A DNA stretch of 64,000 bases from contig JAFKGD010000011.1 in NCBI GenBank assembly GCA_017307855.1, positions 1-64,000 on the forward strand, read 5' to 3'. Every line of letters starts with the position of its first letter. Within the stretch, counting starts at the first letter, position 1. Positions 8,481 through 21,787 of this stretch are shown here, piece after piece. The notes under the pieces were generated by a model. That model was not told the DNA's origin. It worked only from the letters and a program-made list of their open reading frames with translations, and made no database searches. The DNA comes from Burkholderiales bacterium. Its GTDB lineage: Bacteria; Pseudomonadota; Gammaproteobacteria; Burkholderiales; Burkholderiaceae_C. The translations under genes were made by a program, and so were the position numbers.

Positions 8481-8509
8481 AAAAAAGCCCCGCAGGGCGG
8501 GGCTTTTTC
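8481..8509 (-). terminator. Rho-independent terminator of ompA
   Basis: A stem of aaaaagccccgc and gcggggcttttt around a three-base loop, A-rich on one side and T-rich on the other, just after the ompA stop. It can act in both directions but only ompA needs it here. Confidence 0.85.
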
Positions 8510-8525
8510 AAATCGCCGAAGCGAC

Positions 8526-9173
8526 TCAGTTGGCGCGGGTGCCGACCACTTCGATTTCCACGCGACGGTTCTTCGCACGGCCTTCGGAGGTCTTGTTGTC
8601 GGCCACGGGTTGCTTCTCGCCCTTGCCTTCCGTGTACACGCGGTTCTGTTCGATGCCCTTGGAGACCAGATAGGCCTTCACGGCTTCGGCGCGACGAACC
8701 GACAGGCGCTGGTTGTAGGCGTCGGTACCGATCGAGTCGGTGTGGCCCACGGCGATGATGACTTCCAGGTTGATACCCTTCACCTTGCTGACCAGATCGT
8801 CAAGCTTGGCGCGGCCTTCCGGCTTCAGGACCGACTTGTCGAAGTCGAAGAAAGCGTCAGCGGCGTAGGTCACCTTGCTGGCCACGGCGGGGGCCGGAGC
8901 GGGTGCGGGAGCCGGAGCAGGAGCGGCGGCAGCCGGAGCGGGCGCGCGGGCCGGTGCAGGAGCCGGGGCCACAGTGGGGGCCAGAGCGCCGTCGCAGCCA
9001 GGAGCAGCCGTAGCCGGCGTCCAGTTGGCATCGCGCCAGCACAGTTCTTGCGTACCGTTCTTCCAGACCAGTTCGTTGCCTGCATTGCGCCAGTTATCAA
9101 CGGTTTGGGCACCGGCAGCGGAAGCGAGGGCTGCGGAGGCAATCAACATCGCCACTTTGTTCAGTTTCTTCAT
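8526..9173 (-). CDS. ompA: OmpA-family outer-membrane protein with Pro-Ala linker
   Basis: A 215-residue protein: signal peptide ([22 protein letters not shown]), a short conserved domain ([20 protein letters not shown]), a Pro-Ala repeat linker of about 35 residues, and a C-terminal OmpA peptidoglycan-binding domain ([20 protein letters not shown], then [20 protein letters not shown] and [12 protein letters not shown]). There is no eight-strand barrel, so it differs from E. coli OmpA; this short form is the major OmpA-like protein of Comamonadaceae. It ties the outer membrane to the wall. The ATG with GAGGAG upstream is preferred over the one four codons earlier. Strong expression is suggested by its own terminator. 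Confidence 0.9.
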   Translation of the reverse strand: MKKLNKVAMLIASAALASAAGAQTVDNWRNAGNELVWKNGTQELCWRDANWTPATAAPGCDGALAPTVAPAPAPARAPAPAAAAPAPAPAPAPAPAVASKVTYAADAFFDFDKSVLKPEGRAKLDDLVSKVKGINLEVIIAVGHTDSIGTDAYNQRLSVRRAEAVKAYLVSKGIEQNRVYTEGKGEKQPVADNKTSEGRAKNRRVEIEVVGTRAN

Positions 9174-9397
9174 GGTTCTCCTCATGGGAAAAAGCGCAGC
9201 CGCGCTGCGATCAACACGCTTTCATGACCATCACGAAAAACGTTAGTTGCGATTGTGCCACACGCCCCCCCTGTGACAATGGCAAGGTTCCCGGCGATGC
9301 GTAGGACAGAAGCGCATTACCCGGCTTCTGTTGTTCGGGCACGACATCGCCCAAGCCTTAAAATCCACCTTTCGCCGCCTGCCTGACTCGAGCCCGC

Positions 9398-12036
<2,639 letters not shown>

Positions 12037-12040
<4 letters not shown>

Positions 12041-12624
12041 TGAAAACCTCCACCACCCGGCTGATTGCGCTGGCCCTGCTGGCGGCCAGTTGCTGGGGCA
12101 CGGCACAGGCGCAGACCAAGAAAGAACTCGTCCAGAAGCTCCTGCTGCTGCAACGTCCCAGCATCGAGGCGCTGGCGCGCCAACTGGCCGAGCAGCCGGC
12201 GCTGCAGATCGCCGATTCGGCGCGCCGCGTGCTCGCTGCCCGTGTGCCGGCCGACAAGCGGGAAGCCACCGCGAAGGCAGCCGATGCCGAACTCAAGAAG
12301 TACCTCGACGAATCGGTGCCCCTGGTGCGCGAAAAAGCCCTCCAGCAGGCCGACCTCACGCTGGGGCCCCTGCTGGAAGAGAGATTTTCCGAAGACGAGC
12401 TCAAGCAGCTGATCGCCTGGATCGATTCACCGCTCAACCGAAAGTACCTGCAGATCGCTCCCGAGCTGCAGAGCACGCTGGCGCAAAAGGTCGTGGCTGA
12501 AGCCCGGCCGCAGATCGAGCCGCGCGTGCGCCAGCTCGACGCCAACCTCGCCAAGCTTCTGGGCGTGCCGCCCGCGCCTGCCGCTGCCGCACCCGCAGCG
12601 CCGGCGAAGAAGGGCACGAATTGA
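12037..12624 (+). CDS. DUF2059 periplasmic protein
   Basis: A 195-residue protein with a signal peptide ending in AQAQ (residues 1-26) and an all-helical body of the DUF2059 family, seen in the motif [23 protein letters not shown] split over residues about 110-140. The last 20 residues are Ala-Pro-Lys rich. Function is not established. It overlaps gyrA by four bases (ATGA) and serC by four, so it is cotranscribed with both; this position next to gyrA and serC is conserved in Comamonadaceae-like genomes. Confidence 0.85.
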
Positions 12625-13736
12625 CGCCCACGGTACGGCCCTACAACTTCTCCGCCGGCCCGGCCGCGATTCCGGAGGACGTGCTCCGCGAGGCGGCACG
12701 CGACATGCTCGACTGGCACGGCAGCGGCATGAGCGTGATGGAGATGAGCCATCGCGGCAAGGAGTTCGGCGAGATCCTCGCCAGTGCCGAAGCCGACCTC
12801 CGCCGGCTGCTCTCGGTACCGTCCCATTACCGCATCCTTTTCATGCAGGGTGGCGGTCTGGCCGAGAACGCGATCGTCCCACTCAACCTCTCGCGCGGCG
12901 GCACCGTGGATTTCGTGGTGACGGGCGGCTGGAGCCAGAAGTCCGTCAAGGAAGCCCGGCGCTATGCCACGGCCAACGTGGTTGCCAGCGCAGAGGACGG
13001 TGGCTTCACGTCCATCCCGGACGCGGGCACCTGGAAGCTCTCGCCCGGTGCCAGCTACCTGCACCTTTGCAGCAACGAAACCATCCATGGCGTCGAATTC
13101 CACACGCTGCCCGACCTCAAGGCGCTGGGCAGCGACGCTCCGCTCGTGATCGATTTTTCGTCGCACGTGGCGTCTCGCCCGGTCGACTGGTCGCGCGTCG
13201 GCCTGGCTTTCGGTGGAGCCCAGAAGAACCTGGGTCCGGCGGGCCTGACGCTGGTGGTGGTGCGTGAAGACCTGATCGGCCACGCCCTGCCCGCCTGCCC
13301 CAGTGCCTTCGACTACAAGCTGGTGGCCGAGAACCAGTCGATGTACAACACGCCACCCACGTGGGCGATCTATATCGCCGGCCTGACTTTCCGCTGGTTA
13401 CTCGGCCAGACCGAGGGCGCGGCCAAGGGCCTCGAGGCCGTCGAGCAACGCAACATCGCCAAGGCGAAACTGCTCTACGACTTCATCGACGGCTCGTCGT
13501 TCTACACCAACCGCATCGACGCCTCGTGCCGTTCGCGCATGAACATTCCGTTCCTGCTGGCCGACGAGTCGCGCAACGACGCTTTCCTGGCTGGCGCGCG
13601 CGAACGCGGCCTGCTGCAGCTCAAGGGCCACAAATCGGTGGGTGGCATGCGCGCCAGCCTCTACAACGCCATGCCGCTGGCCGGCGTGCAGGCGCTGGTC
13701 GCCTACATGCGCGAATTCGAGCAGACCCGCGCCTGA
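12621..13736 (+). CDS. serC: Phosphoserine aminotransferase
   Basis: A 371-residue class V PLP aminotransferase that makes phosphoserine from 3-phosphohydroxypyruvate (and the matching step of PLP synthesis). The N-terminus [14 protein letters not shown] is the SerC signature; [17 protein letters not shown] follows; the PLP-binding Lys sits in [12 protein letters not shown]. The start is a TTG that overlaps the previous stop (ATTGA); no ATG exists before the conserved RPYNFSAGP block, so the TTG is required. Length fits the family. Confidence 0.96.
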   Translation: MTPTVRPYNFSAGPAAIPEDVLREAARDMLDWHGSGMSVMEMSHRGKEFGEILASAEADLRRLLSVPSHYRILFMQGGGLAENAIVPLNLSRGGTVDFVVTGGWSQKSVKEARRYATANVVASAEDGGFTSIPDAGTWKLSPGASYLHLCSNETIHGVEFHTLPDLKALGSDAPLVIDFSSHVASRPVDWSRVGLAFGGAQKNLGPAGLTLVVVREDLIGHALPACPSAFDYKLVAENQSMYNTPPTWAIYIAGLTFRWLLGQTEGAAKGLEAVEQRNIAKAKLLYDFIDGSSFYTNRIDASCRSRMNIPFLLADESRNDAFLAGARERGLLQLKGHKSVGGMRASLYNAMPLAGVQALVAYMREFEQTRA

Positions 13737-13758
13737 GGGGGGCGGGCAGAGCATATCC

Positions 13759-14871
13759 ATGACACAGCCACAGGACAACAACAAGCAGGACGACTCGCTG
13801 GCGCCCCTGCGCGCGCAGATCGACGACATCGACACCCAGGTGCTCACGCTGCTCAACCGCCGGGCGCGGCTGGCCGAGGAAGTGGGCGAGATCAAGAAGC
13901 GCGAGGGCACGCCGTTCTTCCGGCCCGACCGCGTCCGCGCACTCATTGCGCGCCTGCAGCAGGCCAACCCGGGCCCGCTCAAGGACAAGCACGTCGCCGC
14001 CATCTGGAACGAAATCGCCTCGGCGGGGCTCGACCTCGAAGCCCCCGTGCGCGTCGCCTACCTCGGCCCCGCAGGCACCTTCAGCGAAGAGGCCGCGCTG
14101 CAGTTCTTCGGCTCCAGCGTCGAACAGGTGCGCTGCGAGAACTTCGACGAGGTCTTCCAGGCGGCTGCAGGTGGCCGCGCCGAATTCGGTGTGGTGCCGG
14201 TGGAGAACTCCACCGAAGGCGTGGTCACGCGCTCGCTCGACCTGCTGCTGGGCTCGCCGCTGCATATCGTTGGCGAGGTCAGCCTGCTGATCCGCCACAA
14301 CCTGTTGCGCAGCTCGCCCAGCCTTGACGGCATCGAGGTCGTGTGCGCCCATCCGCAGGCGTTGGCGCAGTGCCAGCACTGGCTGACGGCCCACTTGCCG
14401 CACGCCGAGCGCCGTGCCGTTTCGAGCAACGCCGAAGGGGCCCGTCTGGCTGCCGGCAATCCGGCCTGGGCCGGCATCGCCGGCGCGCGCGCCGGCGCCG
14501 AGTTCGGCCTGCACATGATCGCGCCGGGCATCCAGGACATCGCTGTCAATCGCACGCGCTTCGTCGTGGTTTGCCTGCCGTCGGTGCTGGGCGCGCCGGC
14601 CGCCACGGGCCGCGACCATGTCAGCCTGGTGGTCTCGGTACCCAATCAGCCCGGCGCCGTGCACGATCTCCTCGTGCCGCTCAAGAAGCACGGCGTGTCG
14701 ATGACGCGCTTCGAGTCCCGCCCCGCGCGCTCGGGTCAGTGGGAGTACTACTTCTACATCGACGTCGTCGGCCATCCGAGCGAGCCGCACGTGGGTGCCG
14801 CGCTGGCCGAGCTCCAGTCGCTCTGCGCCTTCTACAAGGTGCTGGGCACCTACGCGAGCGGGGAACAATGA
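13759..14871 (+). CDS. pheA: Bifunctional chorismate mutase / prephenate dehydratase
   Basis: A 370-residue P-protein of phenylalanine synthesis. Residues about 12-95 are an AroQ chorismate mutase (LRAQIDDIDTQVLTLLNRRA), about 100-280 the prephenate dehydratase (VAYLGPAGTFSEEAALQFF, with the NRTRFVV motif) and about 290-365 a regulatory ACT domain with the phenylalanine-binding ESRP motif (RFESRPARSG). Feedback inhibition by phenylalanine is therefore expected. The chosen ATG precedes the mutase domain directly; the frame before it lies in the end of serC. The stop overlaps tyrA (ATGA). Confidence 0.96.
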   Translation: MTQPQDNNKQDDSLAPLRAQIDDIDTQVLTLLNRRARLAEEVGEIKKREGTPFFRPDRVRALIARLQQANPGPLKDKHVAAIWNEIASAGLDLEAPVRVAYLGPAGTFSEEAALQFFGSSVEQVRCENFDEVFQAAAGGRAEFGVVPVENSTEGVVTRSLDLLLGSPLHIVGEVSLLIRHNLLRSSPSLDGIEVVCAHPQALAQCQHWLTAHLPHAERRAVSSNAEGARLAAGNPAWAGIAGARAGAEFGLHMIAPGIQDIAVNRTRFVVVCLPSVLGAPAATGRDHVSLVVSVPNQPGAVHDLLVPLKKHGVSMTRFESRPARSGQWEYYFYIDVVGHPSEPHVGAALAELQSLCAFYKVLGTYASGEQ

Positions 14872-15782
14872 ACGCGGCCGCCCAGCAACCCGCCGGTGCG
14901 CCGGTGTTCGAGCAGCTCGGGCTCATCGGCTGCGGACTCATGGGCGGCTCGTTCGCGCTGGCACTCAAACGCGCCGGTCTGGTCAAGCGCGTGGTGGGCT
15001 ACAGCAAGTCGCCCTCCACCACGGAGCGCGCGCGCGCCATGGGAGTGATCGACGTCGAGGCGCCCTCGGCCCTGCTTGCCGTATCGGGCGCCGATATCGT
15101 GCTGCTGGCCGTGCCGGTGGCGGCCACCGAGGCCACGCTCAAGACGATCCGCCATCTGGTCACGCCCCAGACTCTGGTGATGGATGTCGGCTCCACCAAG
15201 CGCGACGTCGTCGATGCAGCGCGTCGTGTGCTGCGCGAGCAGATCGGCTGCTTCGTGCCCGCGCATCCGATCGCGGGCAAGGAACTCTCGGGCGTCGAGC
15301 ACGCCGACGCCGACCTGTACGCAGGCAAGCAGGTGATCCTCACGCCGCTCGAACGCACCTACACCGCGCACATCCAGAAGGCCGCGGCCGTCTGGTCGGC
15401 ACTGGGCTGCCACGTGGCCAAGATGTCGCCCGAGGCGCACGACGCGGCCTTCGCCGCCGTCAGCCACCTGCCGCACCTGCTGGCATTCGCACTCATGAAC
15501 GGCATCACGTCTCAGCCGAGCGGCCGCGACTTCCTGTCGCTGGCCGGACCGGGCTTCCGCGACTTCTCGCGCATCGCTGCCGCCGACCCCGAGATGTGGC
15601 GCGACGTGCTGCTGGCCAATCGCGAGGAGCTGCTGGAGCAGTCGAAGCTGTTCCAGCGCGCCCTCAAGGCACTCGAGGCCACCATCGAGGCTGGCAATGC
15701 GCAGGCCCTGGAGCTGCTGATCGAACAGGCCAGCGAGGCACGCGCAAACTGGCGCATGACCTCGCACAAGCCCGCACACTGA
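14868..15782 (+). CDS. tyrA: Prephenate dehydrogenase
   Basis: A 304-residue NAD(P)-dependent prephenate or arogenate dehydrogenase of tyrosine synthesis. The Rossmann start is [18 protein letters not shown]; the substrate site includes [14 protein letters not shown]; a helical dimer domain fills the C-terminal half. It has no mutase or ACT domain, unlike the enteric TyrA. Coupled to pheA by a four-base overlap and followed after 25 bases by aroA-cmk. Confidence 0.95.
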   Translation: MNAAAQQPAGAPVFEQLGLIGCGLMGGSFALALKRAGLVKRVVGYSKSPSTTERARAMGVIDVEAPSALLAVSGADIVLLAVPVAATEATLKTIRHLVTPQTLVMDVGSTKRDVVDAARRVLREQIGCFVPAHPIAGKELSGVEHADADLYAGKQVILTPLERTYTAHIQKAAAVWSALGCHVAKMSPEAHDAAFAAVSHLPHLLAFALMNGITSQPSGRDFLSLAGPGFRDFSRIAAADPEMWRDVLLANREELLEQSKLFQRALKALEATIEAGNAQALELLIEQASEARANWRMTSHKPAH

Positions 15783-15807
15783 GCGGCCCGCACGGCCGCC
15801 CGCATCC

Positions 15808-17820
15808 ATGTACTCCACCGAATTCCTCGACGTGCCGCCGCTGGCGGGCGCGCAGGGCACGGTCACCCTGCCCGGCTCCAAGAGCATTTCCAACCGCGTG
15901 CTGCTGCTGGCCGCCCTGGCCGAAGGCACGACCGAACTGCTCGATCTGCTCGACTCCGACGACACGCGCGTCATGCTCGATGCTCTGCGCACGCTGGGTT
16001 GCGGCGTGGAGCAGTCCGCCGGCAGCACCCGCATCAGCGGCCTGGGCGGGCGCAAGCCTGCGCCGCGCGCCGACGGCCAGCCCCACGACCTGTTCCTGGG
16101 CAATGCGGGCACGGCCATGCGCCCGCTCACGGCTGCGCTCGCCGTGCTGGGCTGCGACGTGACGCTGCGCGGCGTGCCGCGCATGCACGAGCGCCCCATC
16201 GGCGATCTGGTGGATGCGCTGCGCCAGCTGGGCTGCCCCATCGATTACCTGGGCCACGATGGCTTCCCGCCGCTGCGCCTGCGGCCCGGGGCTGCGTTGC
16301 GGCTCGACGCGCCCATCCGCGTGCGCGGCGACGTGTCGAGCCAGTTCCTCACCGCGCTGCTGCTGGCTCTTCCGCTGGCGGCGCGGCAGGACATCGTCAT
16401 CGAGGTGGTGGGCGAGCTTATTTCCAGACCCTACATCGGCATCACGCTCGACCTGCTGGCACGCTTCGGCATCGAGGTGCGCCGCGAGGGCTGGCAGCGA
16501 TTCACGATTCCGGCCGGCAGCCGCTACCGCTCGCCTGGCCGGCTGCACGTGGAAGCCGACGCATCGTCGGCCAGCTACTTCATCGCGCTGGGGGCCATCG
16601 CCGAAGGCGGCGGCATCCGCATCGAAGGCGTGGGGGAAGCGTCGATCCAGGGCGACATCCGCTTCGTCGACGCGGCCCGCGCCATGGGCGCGCACATCGA
16701 GAGCGGCCCCAACTGGCTGCAGGTCGGCCGCAGCGAGTGGCCGCTGCGCGCCATCGATCTCGACTGCAACCACATACCCGACGCCGCCATGACGCTGGGC
16801 GTGATGGCGCTCTACGCCCGGGGCACGACGGTCTTACGCAACATCGCAAGCTGGCGGGTGAAGGAAACCGACCGCATCGCCGCCATGGCGACAGAACTGC
16901 GCAAGCTGGGAGCGACAGTCGAGGAAGGCGCCGACTTCATCCGCATCACGCCGCCTGCGAGCCCGGGTGACTGGCAGCCAGCCAGCATCCACACCTACGA
17001 CGATCACCGCGTCGCCATGTGCTTTTCACTCGCAGCCTTCAACCCTGCGGGTCTGCCCGTGCGTATTGAAGATCCGAAGTGCGTGGCCAAGACCTTCCCC
17101 GACTATTTCGAAACGCTGTTCGCCGTGGCCCATGCGCCCGCCGAGCAGGTTCCAGTGCTTTGCGTGGACGGCCCGACGGCTTCAGGCAAAGGCACGGTGG
17201 CGGCCCGGGTGGCGCGCCGGCTGGGCTACCACTTCCTCGATTCGGGCGCCCTTTATCGTGTCACGGGGCTGGCCGCCCATCGCGCCGGCCTGGCTCCCGA
17301 GCCGCAGCATGAAACTGCCATCGCCGCACTCGCGCGCCAGCTGCCGATCCGTTTCGGGGATGGCCACATCCTGCTGGACGGAGAAGACGTGAGCGATCTC
17401 ATCCGCACCGAAGCCGCCGGCATGACGGCCTCTCGCGTGTCGGCGCTGCCGGCCGTGCGTGAAGCACTGGTCGAACTTCAGCACGGTTTCCGCCGCCTGC
17501 CGGGCCTGGTTGCCGACGGCCGCGACATGGGCACCGTGATCTTCCCGCAGGCCACGCTCAAGGTGTTCCTGACGGCCAGCGCCGCGCAGCGTGCCGAGCG
17601 TCGGCATAAGCAATTGATTTCAAAGGGTTTTTCGGCTAACATCGACGACTTGCGTGCGGATCTCGAAGCGCGTGACCTGCGGGACTCGTCCCGCGCCGTC
17701 GCGCCACTCAAGCCCGCACCAGATGCCCGGCTGCTCGACAACTCCGATCTGTCCATCGACGAATGCGTGGATCAGGTGCTGTCATGGTGGCAAGGCGTGC
17801 GGCCATTCGGGCAATCCTGA
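15808..17820 (+). CDS. aroA-cmk: Fused EPSP synthase and cytidylate kinase
   Basis: A 670-residue two-domain enzyme. Residues 1 to about 440 are EPSP synthase (shikimate pathway; [29 protein letters not shown] and DYFETL near the end). After a linker of about ten residues ([10 protein letters not shown]), residues about 448-665 are cytidylate kinase with P-loop [18 protein letters not shown], the LDSGALYR motif and [13 protein letters not shown]. There is no stop or new start between them. The genes are adjacent in most relatives; here and in some Comamonadaceae they are joined. It supplies EPSP for chorismate, feeding PheA and TyrA next door, and phosphorylates CMP/dCMP. Both active sites look complete. 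Confidence 0.95.
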   Translation: MYSTEFLDVPPLAGAQGTVTLPGSKSISNRVLLLAALAEGTTELLDLLDSDDTRVMLDALRTLGCGVEQSAGSTRISGLGGRKPAPRADGQPHDLFLGNAGTAMRPLTAALAVLGCDVTLRGVPRMHERPIGDLVDALRQLGCPIDYLGHDGFPPLRLRPGAALRLDAPIRVRGDVSSQFLTALLLALPLAARQDIVIEVVGELISRPYIGITLDLLARFGIEVRREGWQRFTIPAGSRYRSPGRLHVEADASSASYFIALGAIAEGGGIRIEGVGEASIQGDIRFVDAARAMGAHIESGPNWLQVGRSEWPLRAIDLDCNHIPDAAMTLGVMALYARGTTVLRNIASWRVKETDRIAAMATELRKLGATVEEGADFIRITPPASPGDWQPASIHTYDDHRVAMCFSLAAFNPAGLPVRIEDPKCVAKTFPDYFETLFAVAHAPAEQVPVLCVDGPTASGKGTVAARVARRLGYHFLDSGALYRVTGLAAHRAGLAPEPQHETAIAALARQLPIRFGDGHILLDGEDVSDLIRTEAAGMTASRVSALPAVREALVELQHGFRRLPGLVADGRDMGTVIFPQATLKVFLTASAAQRAERRHKQLISKGFSANIDDLRADLEARDLRDSSRAVAPLKPAPDARLLDNSDLSIDECVDQVLSWWQGVRPFGQS

Positions 17821-17985
17821 ACGGCAGCCAACCGGTCCATCCGGCTCCACTCGCGCTGCATGCGCACTGGCCGGATGGTGTGCAACCCCAACCGCGGATC
17901 TTCCGCAAACCAACCGCCGTCCCCAGCCTTAAAAACGTCAGCAATGGTGCTGGCGGAAAACTGCGTGGACCGGATAGGAAACTCA

Positions 17986-19674
17986 ATGTCTGAATCTTTT
18001 GCCGCCCTGTTCGAGGAATCGCTGCAACGCTCTGAAATGCGTGCCGGCGAGGTCATCACCGCCGAAGTCGTGCGCGTCGAACACAACCACGTGGTCGTCA
18101 ATGCGGGCCTCAAGTCCGAAGCCTACGTGCCCATCGACGAGTTCAAGAACGACAAGGGCGAAATCGAAGTCCAGGCCGGCGACTTCGTCTCCGTGGCCAT
18201 CGGCTCGGTCGAAAACGGCTACGGCGACACCATCCTCTCGCGCGACACCGCCAAGCGCCTGGCGTCGTGGCTCGCGCTCGAGAAGGCCCTGGAATCCGGC
18301 GAATTCGTCACCGGCACCACCAGCGGCAAGGTCAAGGGCGGCCTGACCGTGCTGGTCAACGGCATCCGCGCGTTCCTGCCAGGCTCGCTGATCGACACGC
18401 GTCCCATCAAGGATCTGACCCCGTTCGAGAACAAGACCCTCGAATTCAAGGTCATCAAGCTCGACCGCAAGCGCAACAACGTGGTGCTGTCGCGCCGCGC
18501 CGTGGTGGAAGCCTCCATGGGCGAAGAGCGCGCCAAGCTGATGGAAACGCTCAAGGAAGGCGCGATCGTGCGCGGCGTGGTCAAGAACATCACCGAATAC
18601 GGTGCGTTCGTCGACCTCGGCGGCATCGATGGCCTGCTGCACATCACCGACATGGCCTGGCGCCGTGTCCGCCACCCGAGCGAAGTCGTTCAGGCCGGCC
18701 AGGAAATCACCGCCAAGATCCTCAAGTTCGACACGGAAAAGAACCGCGTCTCGCTGGGTCTCAAGCAGATGGGCGACGACCCGTGGCTGGGCGTGTCGCG
18801 CCGCTACCCGCAAGGCACGCGCATGTTCGGCAAGATCACGAACATCGCCGACTACGGCGCATTCGTCGAGCTGGAGCCCGGCATCGAAGGCCTGGTGCAC
18901 GTCTCCGAAATGGACTGGACCAACAAGAACGTGGCCCCGTCCAAGATCGTGTCGCTGGGCGACGAAGTCGAAGTCATGATCCTCGAGATCGACGAAGACA
19001 AGCGCCGCATCAGCCTGGGCATGAAGCAGTGCAAGGCCAACCCGTGGCAGGAATTCGCGCAGAACACCAAGCGCGGCGACCGCGTCAAGGGCCCGATCAA
19101 GTCGATCACCGACTTCGGCGTGTTCGTGGGCTTGGCTGCCGGCATCGACGGCCTGGTGCACCTGTCCGACCTGTCGTGGAACGAAGCCGGTGAAGCGGCC
19201 GTGCGCAACTACAAGAAGGGCCAGGAAGTCGAAGCCATCGTGCTGGCCGTGGACGTGGACCGCGAGCGCATCTCGCTGGGCATCAAGCAGCTCGACGGCG
19301 ATCCGTTCTCGACCTTCACCTCGGTGAACGACAAGGGCCAGATCGTGACCGGCAAGGTCAAGACCGTGGATCCGCGCGGTGCCGAGATCGACCTGGGCAA
19401 CGACGTGATCGGCTACCTGCGCGCTTCGGAAATCTCCCGCGACCGCGTGGAAGATGCCCGCAACGTGCTCAAGGAAGGCGACGAAGTCACGGCCGTGGTG
19501 GTGAACGTGGATCGCAAGACGCGCAACATCCAGCTGTCGGTCAAGCAGAAGGACATGGCCGACGAGCAAGGCGCCATGGCCAACCTGAGCCAGCAGTCGG
19601 CCCGCGAGAACGCCGGCACGACCAGCCTGGGCGCCTTGCTGCGCGCCAAGCTGGACAACTCGGACAAGCAATAA
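17986..19674 (+). CDS. rpsA: 30S ribosomal protein S1
   Basis: A 562-residue protein of six S1/OB-fold repeats that helps the 30S subunit bind mRNA. Repeats are visible by their shared endings, for example [42 protein letters not shown] and [20 protein letters not shown] each within its copy. The start [13 protein letters not shown] is the family form; the frame before it is leader. AGGAA precedes the ATG. The 165-base leader after aroA-cmk is where S1 autoregulation normally acts. A strong hairpin follows the gene. Confidence 0.97.
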   Translation: MSESFAALFEESLQRSEMRAGEVITAEVVRVEHNHVVVNAGLKSEAYVPIDEFKNDKGEIEVQAGDFVSVAIGSVENGYGDTILSRDTAKRLASWLALEKALESGEFVTGTTSGKVKGGLTVLVNGIRAFLPGSLIDTRPIKDLTPFENKTLEFKVIKLDRKRNNVVLSRRAVVEASMGEERAKLMETLKEGAIVRGVVKNITEYGAFVDLGGIDGLLHITDMAWRRVRHPSEVVQAGQEITAKILKFDTEKNRVSLGLKQMGDDPWLGVSRRYPQGTRMFGKITNIADYGAFVELEPGIEGLVHVSEMDWTNKNVAPSKIVSLGDEVEVMILEIDEDKRRISLGMKQCKANPWQEFAQNTKRGDRVKGPIKSITDFGVFVGLAAGIDGLVHLSDLSWNEAGEAAVRNYKKGQEVEAIVLAVDVDRERISLGIKQLDGDPFSTFTSVNDKGQIVTGKVKTVDPRGAEIDLGNDVIGYLRASEISRDRVEDARNVLKEGDEVTAVVVNVDRKTRNIQLSVKQKDMADEQGAMANLSQQSARENAGTTSLGALLRAKLDNSDKQ

Positions 19675-19684
19675 GCTGCATGAC

Positions 19685-19720
19685 ACCCGGCCGCGCCGCC
19701 TCCTGGCGGCGTGGCCGGGT
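19685..19720 (+). terminator. Strong hairpin between rpsA and ihfB
   Basis: A 16-bp stem with one G-U pair (acccggccgcgccgcc against ggcggcgtggccgggt) and a four-base loop tcct, ten bases after the rpsA stop. There is no T tract, so it may be a partial terminator or an mRNA-stabilising stem that sets the ratio of rpsA to ihfB. Confidence 0.6.
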
Positions 19721-19753
19721 CCATGAACGACACAACCGAGACCTTCCGAGTCC

Positions 19754-20065
19754 ATGACCCGTTCCGACCTCGTCGAAGAACTGGCCGCGCGTTTCGGCCA
19801 GCTCACGCATCGCGACGCAGAATTCGCCGTCAAGACCATTCTTGACGCGATGAGCGACGCGCTCGTGCGCGGGCACCGCATCGAGATCCGTGGCTTCGGC
19901 AGCTTCTCCGTGAATCGGCGCCCGCCGCGCATGGGCCGCAACCCGCGCAGTGGCGAGAGCGTCCACATCCCCGAAAAGCGGGTGCCGCACTTCAAGCCGG
20001 GCAAGGCCCTGCGCGAGGCGGTCGACCGCCGGACCGAGGAGATGGGCGGCGTCACGCCGCAATAA
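19754..20065 (+). CDS. ihfB: Integration host factor subunit beta
   Basis: A 103-residue DNA-bending HU/IHF protein. [30 protein letters not shown] is the IHF-beta start (quoted here only in part by its first residues [10 protein letters not shown]), and the arm [15 protein letters not shown] with the intercalating Pro and [10 protein letters not shown] at the end are typical. It pairs with IhfA to bend DNA in recombination, replication and transcription. The rpsA-ihfB order is conserved in proteobacteria. Confidence 0.95.
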   Translation: MTRSDLVEELAARFGQLTHRDAEFAVKTILDAMSDALVRGHRIEIRGFGSFSVNRRPPRMGRNPRSGESVHIPEKRVPHFKPGKALREAVDRRTEEMGGVTPQ

Positions 20066-20125
20066 CCCGATACCGGAGGCACCCTTCGGGTGGCCTAGAA
20101 TTCTTCTCGCCGCTCGAGGAGATGC

Positions 20126-20452
20126 ATGAAATACCTCTCGTGGCTGCTCAAGGCAGCCATTTTTTTTACCCTTTTCGCTTTCGCGCTGAACAACCAGCAC
20201 GAGGCAACGGTGCATTTCTTTTTCGGCACACAGTGGCGTGGTCCGCTGGTGCTGATCGTGCTGGGGGCTTTCGCGCTCGGCCTGGCCGCTGGCGTCCTGG
20301 CCATGGTGCCGCGCTGGTGGCATCACCGCCGCGTAGCCGTGCGTGTACAGGCCACCGTCCCCGCCGTCGTCGCAACGCCGCCGGCGCCGCCTTCGGCTCC
20401 CGTCGTCCCCGCAGCCACAACGGCCATGGCACCCGAGCAGCATGGAGTTTGA
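20126..20452 (+). CDS. lapA: LapA-family inner-membrane protein
   Basis: A 108-residue protein with two membrane helices (YLSWLLKAAIFFTLFAFAL and LVLIVLGAFALGLAAGVLAM) around the family block NNQHEATVHFFFGTQWRGPL (DUF1049). The C-terminal tail is Ala-Pro rich and cytoplasmic. LapA acts with LapB in controlling LpxC turnover and lipopolysaccharide synthesis. GAGGAG lies just before the ATG. It overlaps lapB by 11 bases. Confidence 0.85.
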   Translation: MKYLSWLLKAAIFFTLFAFALNNQHEATVHFFFGTQWRGPLVLIVLGAFALGLAAGVLAMVPRWWHHRRVAVRVQATVPAVVATPPAPPSAPVVPAATTAMAPEQHGV

Positions 20453-21608
20453 TTTCAGCTGGCTGCTGTTGGGCCTGCCCGTTGCATTCGCCCTGGGCTG
20501 GCTGGCGTCCCGCCTCGACCTGCGGCAGTTGCGCATCGAGAACCGCAACGCACCGCGCGCCTATTTCAAGGGCCTGAATTTCCTGCTCAACGAACAGCAG
20601 GACCAGGCCATCGACGCCTTCATCGAGGCCGTCCAGAACGATCCGGACACATCGGAGCTGCACTTCGCGCTGGGCAACCTGTTCCGCCGCCGCGGCGAAT
20701 ACGACCGTGCCGTGCGCGTGCACGAGCACCTGCTCTCGCGCGCCGACCTCTCGCAGGCCGATCGCGACCGCGCCCAGCACGCGCTGGCGCTCGACTTCCT
20801 CAAAGCCGGCCTGCTGGACCGCGCGGAGGACGCACTGCGTCGCCTGGAAGGAACGGCCTTCGAAAATCAGGCACGGCTCGCGCTGCTGGCCATCTACGAG
20901 CGCTCGCGCGACTGGCGCCAGGCGGCCGAGATCGCTCGCCGGCTCGACGGCAGCGACCAGGCCAGCTTCGGCGGCCGCCGCGCGCACTATCTGTGTGAAG
21001 AGGCGGCAGGCCACGTCTCCGGAGGGCGCGACGCGCAGGCCCGCGAGTTGCTGGAGCAGGCCGTTGCCACCGCGCCAGCCGCGCCCCGCGCCCGCATCGA
21101 ACTGGCGACGCTGCTGATGCGCCAGGGCCAGGCAGAAGACGCATGGCAGCATCTGCGCGCTCTGGTGGACGCCTCGCCCATCAGCCTTCCGTTGTTCGCA
21201 CGCAGCCTCGTCGAAGCCGCGCAGGCCAGCGGTCACGATGCGCAGGCGCGCGAGCTGCTGCTGGCCAGCTATACGCAGTCGCCCTCGCTCGACCTGGTGG
21301 AGGCCCTGATCCTCTCGGGCGCGGCGCTTCCTGAATCCGGCGGGCAGGCATCCGTGGCGACCGACTGGTATGCAGAGCACCTGCGCCGCGAGCCTTCGCT
21401 CGTTGCCGCGTCGCGCTGGCTGGCCAGGGAGCGGCTGGAGTCTGAGCAACTGCATCCGCAGGTGCAGCGCGCGCTGGACCATGCGGCCAAACCCCTCATG
21501 CGCTATCGCTGCGCTGCCTGCGGCTTCGAGGCCCAGCGCCACTTCTGGCAATGCCCGGGTTGCCAGGCCTGGGACAGTTACCCCGCACGCCGCGTCGAAG
21601 AACTCTGA
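20442..21608 (+). CDS. lapB: Lipopolysaccharide assembly protein B (TPR, rubredoxin-like)
   Basis: A 388-residue inner-membrane-anchored protein: one N-terminal helix (WLLLGLPVAFALGWLA), then TPR repeats over residues about 45-350 (first one YFKGLNFLLNEQQDQAIDAF), and a C-terminal rubredoxin-type metal knot with YRCAACGFEA and QCPGCQAWDSY. LapB recruits LpxC to FtsH and is needed for LPS balance. The ATG used is the one followed by EFDFSWLL; the frame before it is lapA in another frame. Overlap with lapA implies coupling. Confidence 0.93.
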   Translation: MEFDFSWLLLGLPVAFALGWLASRLDLRQLRIENRNAPRAYFKGLNFLLNEQQDQAIDAFIEAVQNDPDTSELHFALGNLFRRRGEYDRAVRVHEHLLSRADLSQADRDRAQHALALDFLKAGLLDRAEDALRRLEGTAFENQARLALLAIYERSRDWRQAAEIARRLDGSDQASFGGRRAHYLCEEAAGHVSGGRDAQARELLEQAVATAPAAPRARIELATLLMRQGQAEDAWQHLRALVDASPISLPLFARSLVEAAQASGHDAQARELLLASYTQSPSLDLVEALILSGAALPESGGQASVATDWYAEHLRREPSLVAASRWLARERLESEQLHPQVQRALDHAAKPLMRYRCAACGFEAQRHFWQCPGCQAWDSYPARRVEEL

Positions 21609-21787
21609 GCGCACGCATGCGGGCGGGCATAGGCGCTGCGTCGCGGGCAGCGAATTCGTAAAACTCTGCAAGTCGCCCGATCCGGGCGCGCCATGCACGG
21701 ACAAGATGCGCCTCGCCGCTGAAAGCCGGCGGCGAAAGCGGGCGCGGCGCCTGCCGCGCCTTCATGTCACTCAGGAGGAAAACACCC

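Noticed and set aside
8870-9000. Pro-Ala repeat DNA in ompA as a separate repeat element
   Set aside because: It is the coding sequence of the protein's linker, in frame and typical for the family.
17983-20082. A 699-codon minus-strand open frame across rpsA and ihfB
   Set aside because: Antisense shadow of two certain genes.
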